Shown here: positions 1-10,403 of the stretch, piece by piece | Layout of the letters: every line of letters starts with the position of its first letter | Position numbering within the stretch: the first letter of the stretch is position 1 | Origin: Clavaria fumosa | Taxonomy: Eukaryota; Basidiomycota; Agaricomycetes; Agaricales; Clavariaceae | Direction: 5' to 3' | DNA: 64,000 nt | NCBI GenBank assembly: GCA_951802425.1 | Contig: OX637798.1 | Span: forward strand, 3,162,001-3,226,000 | Position numbers and translations under genes: made by a program | The notes under the pieces: generated by a model | What the model saw: only the letters and a program-made list of their open reading frames with translations | Database searches by the model: none | What the model was told of the DNA's origin: nothing

Positions 1-40
1 CAAACCTTGTGACGAATACACAACAGTAAACACAGACTAA

Positions 41-655
41 AGGTGAAAATGATGAGTACAATACCAAATTGCATATATTTGGTGAGATAAAAATTGTAAA
101 AATATTCTGATTGCTGGGAAATATGGACAACATACATAGGAACAATATCTCTCACTAAAGCTAAGCTCAAAAATGGCTGAGGAATGCAGGAAATGGTACA
201 CAGATATCTGCATCCATTTATGGTAACTTCCAGATCATGTTAGTGTTGCCAACGGCTCGAGCTGATTTCTTTTTTGGGAATTTGCATTGAGTATTGTGGC
301 TTCAAATCAACAGGTAATCCCACAGAATAAGCAGCTTTGGGCTCTCACAGAAGGAGTGAATGATCAGATGTATCAAAATCTCTCCTCCCATTGTGCATTG
401 TCCAACGGCTCGCTCGGTTTAGCCGAGCCGAGCCGAAAAAAGCCGAGCCGTGGCAACACTAGATCATGTTGCCATAAATGGATGCAGATATCTGTGTGCC
501 ATTTCCTGCATTCCTCAGCCACTTTTGAGCTTAGCTTTAGTGAGAGATATTGTTCCTATGTATGTTGTCCATATTCCCCAGCAATCAGAATATTTTTACT
601 ATTTTTATCTCACCAAATATATGCAATTTGGTATTGTACTCATCATTTTCACCTT
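41..655. repeat. Inverted-repeat (foldback/MITE-like) element
   Basis: Two arms of about 183 nt (41-223 and 472-655) are near-perfect reverse complements, differing at a handful of positions. They enclose a spacer of about 250 nt with repeated GGCTCG/GCCGAGCC motifs near 400-455. The two short ORFs over the right arm are by-products of the repeat. I saw no transposase and no clear target duplication, so this is best called a non-autonomous foldback element. A degraded piece of the arm recurs at about 862-902. Confidence 0.85.
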
Positions 656-1815
656 TCTGACCTCTCTATTGAGTTTGGCAATTCATTCTACAGAGATAAA
701 ACAATTTTAGAATTATTTTAAACAGATTGCCCAAGGCAGAACTTTAATTTTGACCTCAATAATTTTATATTACACAACCAGTGCTCGTATTTAAATATTG
801 AGGGAGAAATTAGAAATTTCGTCTTGGACAATCTACTCAAATTAAATCTTTGATCATTTTGTCTCACTAAAACTAAGCTTCAAAATGCCTGTGTAAGCCT
901 GCAACTTCATCACAACTTTTGGGTCAGTGATGTAGTGGGAGGTCACAACATTTACAAATAACCCCGTGTTGCCGGTCCCCACAAATAGGCAAATGAGATT
1001 ACGTAAGGTGGCTGGTTGATTACCATCACTCCCCTTCAAGCGGACAACAGCGCGAGCTCCCGGACGAAGATCTCGAATGCTGGCTTATGTTCCAGGCTGT
1101 TGACACCATCCACGTCGTGGATAGATGATCGCTATATTATTTTTTTCTCTGGCCGCCCCAACGACCGTCGAATCCTCGGGTGGTCCAACCGTCCATCGGA
1201 TAGGCAACAGCGGCGGTGGTCTCTGGTTACGGCACCACCATGAGCGCTGACAACTGCCATCCGCGAGCTCGCGCTCTGCTCACCAGCACCCTCCGACTAC
1301 CTCGCCATCGCATACCTAGATAACCGTTGCCTGTAAGGCATTGGCTACGTTTTGGATTGCACCATTCATTTGCCACTTCTGCTCACTCCAGCATCCCACA
1401 GCCTCTCCCGCATCAGGAGGGCCACGCGCAACTCCACCCGTGCCATCTTTGTCACAGTACCAGGCACCGTTGATGACCCCGGCATGCGTTGCTGGAGCAA
1501 CCTGAAAGCCGCGAAGGCGGCAAGCCCGTGGGCTGTATGAATCGTTTGGGTTTCAGATGGTCCCTATTGGTACCCGTTTGGTCTCCAGGATGGCGCGCCG
1601 TCGCTAGCCAGCGTTGCCGCGCGGGAAGGGAACGCACCGCGCATGACACTCTATCCACCCGGCACACGTACTGGTTGTCTATGGCTGGACCTGTGATACG
1701 ATGCCAGAGCACGGAGTAATAACCCCCGGGGGTGTTTGGAGCTGCTTCACATTCAGTCATACTACGACTATCATATAAGGTTCCACATTTTCACTCACCT
1801 TTTTTATAACCAACA
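656..1815. other. Intergenic stretch without recognised gene
   Basis: AT-rich up to about 1000, then GC-richer. The part from 1440 to 1740 has a coding-like composition but no intact frame, and I could not assign it to a family; it may be a decayed gene. A TATA-like CATATAAGG near 1770 precedes the secreted-protein gene that follows. Confidence 0.4.
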
Positions 1816-2230
1816 ATGAGGCTCACTGCTATTACGTCTTTCCTCGTTGTTGCTAGCGTCGTTTCAGCCACACTGGTCACCGTTTCCAAGAGGGAGGAGG
1901 GAGCAGTGCGTTAGAACCACTCCCTCATTCGATGCAAATGACTTACACGCATTGTCGCCGGCCGATAGGATGGCTGTGACATAGTATATGATGACCGCAC
2001 TAGCTTTTTCAATTTGGGGGCGTGCATTCCCCACGGCTATACCTCCCTCAGCGACACAGGGGATCCCATCTCAATCAATCTCATCTCGGGAACATGCAGG
2101 ACACCTGCGACGTGCTACTTCCACAGGTATGTACTTGGGTTCCATTCCGCGCCGAGCCTTGTTGACCTGCGGTGTGTACGCGACATTTCTTTTGAAGGCA
2201 TTTCGGGTGTGTAGGAGAAGTGGTGGATGA
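1816..2230 (+). CDS. Small secreted cysteine-containing protein
   Basis: The start ATG at 1816 opens a 30-codon exon (to 1905) with a classic signal peptide: Met-Arg, then a hydrophobic run ending near Ser-Ala-Thr. Intron 1906-1968 (GTGCGT...GATAG, 63 nt) joins in phase to an exon rich in Gly, Thr and Cys. The frame can then end at 2214 (111 aa, 5 Cys). Alternatively a second intron 2127-2214 (GTATGT...GTGTAG) leads to a stop at 2230; this gives about 86 aa with four Cys, a number that could form two disulfides. I prefer the spliced form. No known family was recognised; size and secretion fit the fungal small-secreted-protein class. A TATA-like element lies about 45 nt upstream. Confidence 0.6.
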
Positions 2231-2627
2231 GTATGACGTCATGCCGGGTGAAACTCGCTTTACCGACCTCAAATCCTCCACCGCTAGGAGCGTTGTTTGC
2301 CATATGATGATGTAGCTGATGCAGCCAATAGTCCCTGTAGCTCCTTGTAATGTAGGTGAGGACATGACATGGCTCGTTTTGAATTGGTGAATGCCATGCT
2401 ACGCCCCATCTCAGCAGACCAGTACTAGACTGCGGGACAGGGACATGCTAAGAGAAGCTGATCCTAAGATCTCCCGACTTCCATGATATCAACTAAAGTA
2501 TCCAAAAAACTCTTGAGTGGAAATAAAGAGTGATTGACAAATTAGATCAGATCAAAGCCAACATTGTCTGTCCGTAGCGACATGTCCAACTCCCGTGCAA
2601 TACCTCTGCCGCTATCAATAATACTGG
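2231..2627. other. Convergent intergenic gap
   Basis: Nothing recognisable. The gap lies between the 3' ends of the secreted-protein gene and the Kre9-like gene, so it should hold both terminators. Confidence 0.4.
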
Positions 2628-3340
2628 TCATAGTAAGTGGAGGAAGACCATGCTGGCTGCACCGAGTGCAACACTGAGAGTGAAAGCACAGAATTTCAGG
2701 CGCGTCTCGAAAATGCCCACCCAACCAGAGGACCGACTCCCCAACGCGCCGCTCTTTGGAACATTTGGGTCGACGGGGAATGTCGTCCCGAACACCTTTG
2801 TGGGGTCTGGGCCGCCAGAGACAGTAACTGTTGCGGCTTTGGGATTTGGGCTCTGCTGGGGCGAGGCTGTGGATGTGGCAGAGGCGGGAAGGATTGAGAA
2901 TTGATCAGATGACGCATAGATAATTCCGTGTGTAGAATTGACAAAATGAAGGTGATAGTCGTTGCCAGGTGGCACGTCCACAATGAACATATTTAGAGAG
3001 TCGAGACGACTTGTTGGCACTGTCAAACAATGGTTCGTATGCGGGCGAAGCGAGGAAAAATGTAGAAGCATACCATTCAACGCTACTCGTATCAAACCAC
3101 CCGAGCTCAGTCTTGAGAGCTCAATGTCAACGGTGTAGACCCCGTCACGGGACCCTTTCGTCCACGACACAAGATTTGTCGAATTATTAATCCATTGGGT
3201 ATCCTTGTTGGGCTGAGTGAATACGAAGAAACCTGTTCACGGAAAGAGGATCAGATCAGGATCTATTGGCCGCGGGTACATTGACTATTACCATGTACAA
3301 GTGAAGAGAACCAGAGCAAAATGCAGACATAGGAACGCAT
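2628..3340 (-). CDS. GPI-anchored Kre9/Knh1-like cell-wall protein
   Basis: Two exons, 3340-3292 and 3232-2628, are joined over a GT-AG intron and give 217 aa. Exon 1 encodes a signal peptide (MRSYVCILLWFSSLVHG). It is followed by the domain typical of Ser-Thr-rich GPI-anchored fungal proteins (Kre9/Knh1 N-terminal type): FVFTQPNKDTQW, a WTKG turn and the YTVDIELSR strand. After about residue 135 comes a Ser/Pro/Thr-rich stalk. The last 20 residues form a hydrophobic tail ending MVFLHLL, as expected for GPI attachment. The protein probably sits at the plasma membrane or wall and affects glucan assembly by family analogy; a specific activity is not shown. Confidence 0.8.
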
Positions 3341-4724
3341 GTCCTCGTGGCAAAGAATTGGTGTCTTATGGAGAAATGGACGATGGGTAAGGCGTGAGTC
3401 GAGGGAATCCTCAGCAGCGTTTGGATTTGGACGGCGACAGCGAATGGTAATGTTGTTTATTTTTTATTTTTTCAGTGCACCGCCGCAACCGTGAGATTAG
3501 GACACGGACACGGAATCCGGTAGCCGGCTTTTCGTTTTTGTTCTTCTTTCTTCCACAGCCCCAGTTTCAGGCAGGGCGCCGCGTGCATACCATACCGAAC
3601 GCATGGCCAACTGCTGTGCGACCGCGCCTTTATAAGTGGGCGAAGCCGAGTCTGGTGTCAATGACAGGACAAAACAAAGTTTCGCTCCTTTGATCTGATC
3701 AATTACTACGGACGACAGAGCTACGATTGACGCCTTCTCGACGCGAATACAAGGACTTCACCCTCGGAGTGCCATCCGGCAGATCTTTTTTGCGAACTTG
3801 TTCTCCGACCTCACTGCGACATGGTGTTTTACTGGCTGCTCTCTGACACAAGAGAAATTTGCAAATCTTCTAGTTTGCTGGCTGGACGGTTCTGGCTGGC
3901 TACTTCCTTCGACGCGCGCAAAGTGTCGGCTTTTGTTCATTCGCTGGTGCCCCACCTGTCATGCTGTCGCTCGGCTGAAACTGAGAAGGGGAACTAAGAA
4001 AAGTACGGCGGTTTCGACTCTCAATGCCAAACTTTTCCGAGATCGACACAAGCATCTCTTTAAATATCCCTCAGAATTAGCCTTATCGTAGGCTGATGTC
4101 AATCTATGACGACTTTTCCCAAGCTCCTGCACACGAATCGCAGTCTCTAAGCTCAAACGCCGCCACTCTCTCGCCGCAAGAAACGTTTTCCCTCAACCTC
4201 TCCAGACCTTACTCTTGTATAGCCTGAGACACGCCCCCTTTTGCAGGTCATGTACCTTCGGGCCCTCGTCGTCCTACAGAATGACTACTTCAGATCCCTT
4301 GCTTTTGGTGCACGGCTACATGCTGGAGCCCCTCAGGCCTTTGGCAGAGCTACTGTGCCCAATCCACTTGCACTAAGCGACCATCCTGATTGCTTTCTAA
4401 AATTGAGCCCGTGGTGCCAAGGTGAAACACTCCACCCATTTTAATATCTTTCTGGTCGCCGAGTGCTGGGTGCTGAACTCGCAATCAGAAATTCCGTATT
4501 TAATCCGTATCATTACAGTACAGCGTTATAACTCTGTAGCCGCAACACGAAATGTTGGGCAGGACCATCAGTGGAGATGTGAGACTGTAGAGCGATCCCG
4601 CAAGCTGTTGTCAACGTAATCGCTGACTTTGAACGTGCCCACGGGCAGCGGACGAGATCAGCACCAGTTGTAGTGTCAGACGAGTTTTATGTGAAGTTGA
4701 GAAAAAGAGACATCAACACATTCG
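3341..4724. other. Long intergenic region, promoter side of the Kre9-like gene
   Basis: It holds the upstream region of the minus-strand Kre9-like gene and the 3' flank of the Rho gene. A pyrimidine-rich stretch (about 4165-4250) precedes a short plus-strand frame with ATG near 4280. The frames here are short and match no family I know, so I call no gene, though a small spliced gene cannot be excluded. Confidence 0.35.
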
Positions 4725-5802
4725 TCAGCAAATCACGCAACATCTCCAACGGTTGCTCTTGTCACCAGCCTCCTTAAATCCTACCCCGAAAGTACCCTTT
4801 GTCTCGTTCCAGCTGTTCGGTACGCCTTCTCGCATTAGCATGCTGGCGCGGGTGGCGGCCTCGAACACGTCGTCTACGCCGTCCATTTTAAGCGCCGAGC
4901 ATTCCTTGTACGAGCGTGCACCAATGTCATAGGCGACTAGCTCCGCTTCCTCGTATGACACGAAGCGGCTGATATCTGCCGAGGTAGGAGGGGGCCGCAG
5001 GTCGGCCTTGCAACCCACCAGGATGATGGGAATGACAGAGCCGCAGATATCTCGCACTTCTACCACCCACTATTGAAAGGAACATTAGGAGCAAGTGCAG
5101 AAGACGAGTAGCAAGGAAAAGAGTGCTCGTCCTTGCCTTTATTTTGACATTCTCGAGAGAATCAGGGGAGTCTATGGCGAAAGCGATGAGAATGACGTGG
5201 GATTTTGAGTATGACAGTGGTCGTAATCGCTGCGAGGAGCATAACTCCATGTTAGTCTGTCTGTATCCCATAAGAGGCGGGCATGGACATTTGCCTCGTA
5301 TTCTTCCTGACCACTACACCATGACAAGGGTTAGCGGAGTGGTCCGAAATGTGACGACAGTACTAACGCGGTATCCCACAGAGCGAGCTGTACGGCTTTA
5401 CCGTCCAGCCGAATCTCGGCGACATAATTCTCGAAGACAGCTGAGAAATGCGTCGCAGTGGTGAACATGGAGACATTATTGTGAGTTCACTGACTTGGTT
5501 GCTGAGAGGTTGAGGAACGTCAAAAATGAGGATCTAGCTGTATGTAAACTGGACGAACATATTCCCTTGGAAATTCTCCGAGAGCAAAGGAACATAGAAG
5601 GGATGTCTTGCCACATGCGCCTATTTCGTGAATAAGGACCGGTCAATGCCAACCGAGATCATGGACACAGGAGAGGATGCTGGCACGAACCGTCCCCAAC
5701 GATGACCAATTTCCGTCGAATCTCAAATGCAACAAGTAGCTAAGTCAGGACAACGACGTAACACACATACAAAATTAGCGTTACCGGCGTCCGTGAGCTC
5801 AT
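4725..5802 (-). CDS. Rho-family small GTPase
   Basis: Eight exons (5802-5785, 5721-5691, 5620-5559, 5501-5495, 5440-5368, 5313-5295, 5229-5137, 5069-4725) give 215 aa in one frame. All Ras-fold motifs are present: P-loop [10 protein letters not shown], switch I PTVFENY, DTAGQEEYERLRPLSY, the CKAD nucleotide motif, ECSAL, and a C-terminal CVIC prenylation box after basic residues. It should act at membranes as a switch for polarity or wall synthesis, like Rho1-Rho4. I cannot fix the subgroup. Exon 4 is only 7 nt and carries the switch-I Gln-Pro-Thr. Introns 5294-5230 and 5136-5070 start with GC, not GT. Without the microexon and the GC donors the conserved core would be broken, which supports this model. 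Confidence 0.9.
5495..5501 (-). other. 7-nt microexon of the Rho gene
   Basis: CAACCAA on the minus strand is preceded by CTCTCAG and followed by GTCAGT. It completes the switch-I Gln-Pro-Thr between FPREY and VFENY. Confidence 0.8.
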
Positions 5803-7239
5803 TGACGACGTATGGCCGAAGCTTGCGGGCTGTGCACAGATAGAAAAAATAGGAGAGCGAAGAGGATTGGAAAGTGAGAAGGGGGGGGTTATAATAAACG
5901 CTGAACGTTGAACGCCGAAGAGAAGCCCAGATCTACCACACAGCAAGTCGCTACTGGCTGCTGCGCCGAGTGCATACACAGCCCGATTTGTGTTCCTCGT
6001 GCTACAATGTCACGGTGCGCTAGCGGATGCATAGTCTGTCTACCCGTACTGCGTGCAATTTGAACTGACCGTAATACGCAGCAGTCTACTGTAACTGTCT
6101 AGCTTATTGCCAAAAAATTATTCTAATTGGTGAGGAAGACGTGGCGAGGAAAGACGTGGCGAGGAAAGACGTGGCGAGGAAAGACGTGGCGAGGAAAGAC
6201 GTGGCGAGGAAAGACGTGTGCTAGTCTTATAAGCTTAGTTGACCAAATGTTCAGCGAGCGTTCAGCGGTTACTGCACAAGGGTTATAACGTTAAGCACCC
6301 GGTCTTCAGGGTATACTCATACGGACATTCTATGTACGACATCGGAAGTGTGTATCCGTCCCTTAATGATGGCTCCACTCAGGGAAGTGGGAGACCAAGC
6401 GGGAATAACCAACCAAGTGGGGCAAAGAAGCACTTCGATTCGCACAACGACTCCACGTCAATGTCATCAGAAGTCGGTCGTTTAGACTTGCGTGGTATGA
6501 TGTCAAAATAATAGTCGGGGCAGGTGGACTCCATCGATAGTCTGAGCCTTGAAAATTCGCAGGACACCGTCTAGAAATCCAGAGGCGAGGAAGAAGTCGT
6601 TGATCTGAAGGTGCTTCAGCCAAGTACAAAGATACAGCATGGTCAGATCGCAAGTGGAGACTGCGCGGAAAAAATCGTAGGCAGAGGGCTTAGCAAAGCC
6701 CTACTGAACTTTCAAGCACCCGCGCTCTTCACATACTTGAAGAAAGGAAACATAGGCAGTCGCAGACGTCGCGCGCCTGGTCGGTTGCACACATTGGTAA
6801 GAGAAAAGCACGATGAGGATATGACCAACGAAGGCGATCATACGTACCAGGTGATGGAGAAAAGTGGCCTAAACAACTTTGGAGTGACCGTCAAAAACAT
6901 CGACAGCATTCAAGCTTATTCAAGTCCGATCTGAGGGCTGGACTTTGGGCATGGGCGGCTCCCGGCGGCTCTTTGCTTTACGGCGTTGAGGAAGACGGTT
7001 GCCTTGTAGTTGCCAATTTAGACCTTTGTGATAACAAGTGAAATAGTTCGAAAAGCCGCGTGTATCCACTTTCCCGATGCTTGCGACGAGACCACGAGCG
7101 TGGTAAGAGATAAGTCTAGATCATAGCGCGGAAAGTGGAGTGTGAAATCCCATAGTCGATGGCGACGGCGAGGTCAAGCGCGGTTGGGGTGTGCGCGGAC
7201 ATGGCGCCTACCGTGCGGAGCATACAAGTTTGCGTGACA
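5803..7239. other. Intergenic region with minisatellite
   Basis: Upstream region of the Rho gene, followed by the minisatellite and about 1 kb of low-information sequence. The two plus-strand frames at 6239-6511 and 6611-6934 have no recognised domain, no partner exon and poor start contexts; I treat them as non-coding. Confidence 0.35.
6131..6218. repeat. 15-bp minisatellite
   Basis: Five perfect tandem copies of GACGTGGCGAGGAAA (6138-6212), with partial units TGAGGAA before and GACGTG after. The lack of divergence between units suggests recent expansion or ongoing homogenisation. Confidence 0.95.
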
Positions 7240-7830
7240 CGAGAAGCGGTGCCAAAAGAAAAAAAAGAAAGAAAAAAAAACAAAAACACACCAACAGAGG
7301 GGCATCTGCGCAAGTCAGCCAAAGTCAACCATCATCAGAGATGATACTCCCAATGCTCAACACATTCTTCTTAGCCCCACCATTCCCCTCCCGTCCCTTG
7401 TCGGCACTCAAGCATATTGGAGGTTGCTACTCGGCGGCTGCATTGATAGATGGTGGAAGAAGAAAAAGGAGTTAGGCAGAATGCACTAGATTGAGCGATG
7501 AGACGCTTGTTTAGGTTCGTTTTCTGCCACCAGAGAGACGCACATCTGTCGCCTTGCTTTTTGTTCGACACCTTGAGTTGTAGAGCCTTTGGTGCTGGAC
7601 ACCGTTGTCGTTGCATACCATCAATTTGAGGCACTGAACTATGGTGACTGTCAACTTTGAACATTATGTCTACTCTTTTACTGCAAGGTTGGCTCAGAAC
7701 AGGTGTCCATTGGCGAATGAAATTAGGACTACATAGATATTTCATGGAGAGCTGCACGGGAGGTCACCAAAACACAGCAAAAACAAAAAACAAAAAACAA
7801 AAAATAGGCAGAAGGTGTTATAATATCCAC

Positions 7831-8190
7831 TCACCAGATTACAATCGAAACATGGCGCTCGGGGGGGTCCAGCGGAAAAACATCACGGATGCGTTCGTCC
7901 CACATCAGTCTCCGGGGGCCGAGATGCGGGTCGCCGCAATGGAGCGCGAATTCGGGGAGGCGGCGGTCGAGGTCGTCCCCGGGCTTGTACGCGAAGCAGA
8001 CCTTGTAGAGCACAAGCTGCGAGGGAGGTACCCCCCTTGTGCTACATGATATTTCGGCCTTGATGAGCTGTTGCAGTGCGTCGACTCGGACGTGTTCGTC
8101 TCGTGGTATTCGAACTTTGAAGCTGTGATAGGTGGGGGCCAAGTCGGCTCTTTTATACCAGCACCAGAGGACGAGGTCATTATCAGGCAT
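7831..8190 (-). CDS. Crinkler-like ubiquitin-fold header exon A1
   Basis: 119 codons from ATG 8190 (MPDNDLVLWCWYK). The layout is that of the N-terminal header of Crinkler-type proteins: a short strand, FKVRIPRDEHV, the helix ALQQLIKAEI, LVLYKV, and finally RDVFPLDPPERHVSIVIW. The frame meets TGA exactly where TG|GTGAGT forms a strong splice donor, so this may be the first exon of a longer gene rather than a complete one. No matching downstream exon was found. Family assignment is inferred from pattern, not from a search. A poly-C run lies just upstream. Confidence 0.55.
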   Translation of the reverse strand: MPDNDLVLWCWYKRADLAPTYHSFKVRIPRDEHVRVDALQQLIKAEISCSTRGVPPSQLVLYKVCFAYKPGDDLDRRLPEFALHCGDPHLGPRRLMWDERIRDVFPLDPPERHVSIVIW

Positions 8191-8261
8191 CAAGAGTCCC
8201 GAATTCACGTGGTACGTAACAACTTCTATACTTGGACTTGTGGATAAACCGCACGCGAAAC

Positions 8262-8287
8262 CCTCCCCCCCCCCCCCCCCCCCCCCC
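8262..8287. repeat. Poly-C tract
   Basis: A run of about 25 C just upstream of header exon A1. Its exact length is likely to be unstable or mis-called. Confidence 0.8.
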
Positions 8288-8611
8288 ACCAGCCTGCCTT
8301 GTTTCCTGCGGCATCGATTGTGGCGCTCAAGCGTGTGGAGTGGGCAGGTAGGTCGCTACAGATGGCAGCTTGGCCCGCATTGAAAGGAGGCGGCCATCAG
8401 CTTTTGAACATTATGATATTGTCTACAGTATTACAGCGGGTGGGGGGGGCTAGACAAGACGGGGCTCGGAAAATAAAAGCGTTCATCGATATCTGAGTCT
8501 ACAATCAGACGTTTCGTCCAGGCTAACGTGGGGAGGGGGAGGGGGTGGTCACCCCACAACACAATAAACAACAAAAAAAGGCCAGAAGAAAGGGGGGAGG
8601 AGGAATCCAAC

Positions 8612-9007
8612 TCACCAGATGATGATCGAGACATGGCGCTCGGGCGGGTCCAGCGGGAAGACGTCGCGTATGCGTTCGTGGCGCTTCAGCTTCCGCGGGG
8701 GAGGAGGGCCGAGACTGGCGTCGTCGCCGGCGCCTTCGGGGAGGCGGCGGCGGTCGCGGTCGCGGTCGGGGTGGGCCAGGGACCGCCGCGCCGGCGAGGG
8801 CACCTTGTAGAGCACGAGCTCCGAGGCGGGGATCTCTCTCGTCGCGGGACACGATGGTATCTCGGCCTTGACGAGCTGCTGCAGCGCGCTGACGTGCTCG
8901 TCTCGCGGTACGCGGACGGAGAAGACGTAGTGTCTGGGCAGTGTGTTGTTGGAGGGGGGGGTGTCTTTGTACCAGCACCAGAGTTTGAGTAAATCATCAT
9001 CGGGCAT
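8612..9007 (-). CDS. Crinkler-like header exon B1
   Basis: 131 codons from ATG 9007 (MPDDDLLKLWCWYK). It is a diverged paralogue of A1: FSVRVPRDEHV, ALQQLVKAEI, ASELVLYKV, a GC-rich Arg/Pro insert, then RDVFPLDPPERHVSIIIW. As in A1, the frame closes on TGA inside a perfect GTGAGT donor. It is transcribed toward A1 with a spacer of about 420 bp. No C-terminal effector or NTPase exon follows, so it may be an orphan header or a short protein. Confidence 0.55.
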   Translation of the reverse strand: MPDDDLLKLWCWYKDTPPSNNTLPRHYVFSVRVPRDEHVSALQQLVKAEIPSCPATREIPASELVLYKVPSPARRSLAHPDRDRDRRRLPEGAGDDASLGPPPPRKLKRHERIRDVFPLDPPERHVSIIIW

Positions 9008-9458
9008 TATTGGGCGGGTTTGGATGGTTCAGTGGGTAAGGCCGGTGAGGCCTGTGAGGGCTCATACCAGTCCTTTACTGTATGTATTTACGTTGGAATG
9101 TCACGTGGTACAACATTGATACTAACCAGATGGTGGGGTTTATTTTCTGCCATACGATATGGGAAGAGCGATGCAGAGATTTGTACACTTTGTCCGCTAC
9201 AAGTACCGTGTTACAGGGGCGTTGTTGAAATCCTCAGAAAAAAAATATACAGCATAACGAAGAAAAGTGAAAAAGGCAAAAAGCAAGAAAGAAAAAAAAG
9301 CTGGGTAAGTAGAGCGACGATCAAGAAAAGAAAAAAAAAAACAACATCAACACAACATTCATGGCAAGAGGAGTTGGAAAAGATCAAATCAAACGAAAAA
9401 GAAACCAAAAACACACAGAGGGGCACATCTTCCAGCCCACGCACCAGTCAGCGCATCG

Positions 9459-10363
9459 TCACCCATCATCAGAAATGATACTCCCAATACTCAACACATT
9501 CTTCTTAGGCCCGCCCCCCCCACCACCATTCCCCCCCTCCCGCCCCTCCCGTCCCTTGTCGTCCGCCCGGCCCCGCTCACGCGACGAGGACGGCGGCGGC
9601 GTATCAGGGTATCCCTCCCTCCTCGCCGCGCTCATCTGCATCACCCCGTACGACGACCCGCTCCCGCTCCCAGGAGGGGACGACCCGCCCACAACAACGC
9701 CCGAGGCCGGCCCCGCCCGCAGCGGCGCGAGCTGGATCCGGTCCATGGCAGGGCTCGAACCAGGCGCCGGGCCGCCCCCTCCCCCTACTCCCACACTCGC
9801 AGGGCTCGCAACGCCGCCCCCATTCGCCCCGCCCCCGCCACCACCACCACCACTCCCGCCACTCGTCGGCGTCCCCGCATAGCCGCCCTCCCCGCCCCGC
9901 ACATGGCTGGTCGCCCCAGGCGGTCCCGCACCCGGGGCACCCGCATACTCCTGCGGCGCCTGCCACCCGCCGGGGGCGCCCTGCGAGCCCGCGCCCCACG
10001 ACTCCTGCTGCTGCTGCTGCTGCATCGGATACCCGTGCCCGGCGCCAGGCGGGGGGGCGTACCCCTGGTACTGCGCATGCGGTGGCGGCGGCGGCATGTA
10101 CGAGGGCCTCGGCGGAGGTAGCGGGGGCGGTCCGTGCGTCTGTCCGTATCCGTTTCCGTATCCGTGGTGGGAGTATCGCGGGGAGGACTCCCCGCCACGC
10201 CCATATGGATATTCGGCAGGGTATGTCCCAGGCCCTGTGGCGGCGGCGGTGGCGGCCCCGCCACTCGTCGACTGTGCCTGTTGGGCAGGCGGCGGAAGCG
10301 ACGGCGACGCAGGTGGGTACACCGGTGGCGCAGGGGGCGGCGCCTGTGCACCCACTGGTGCCT

Positions 10364-10403
<40 letters not shown>

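Larger units (their letters stand above)
7240..9500. repeat. Segmental duplication, copy 1
   Basis: This block shares high similarity with 57562-59620. It contains a 3'-end fragment of the neighbouring velvet gene (about 7330-7400, matching 9465-9570), header exon A (minus), a spacer and header exon B (minus). Relative to copy 2, the part 7615-8250 is reverse-complemented while 7240-7610 keeps its orientation, so an inversion breakpoint lies near 7612. Confidence 0.8.

Noticed and set aside
6239..6934. Two plus-strand ORFs (90 and 107 codons)
   Set aside because: No recognised motif, no splice partner and no conservation clue; left as intergenic.
8528..8992. 154-codon plus-strand ORF opposite header B1
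   Set aside because: Composition mirrors the GC-rich header exon; the minus frame is the conserved one.
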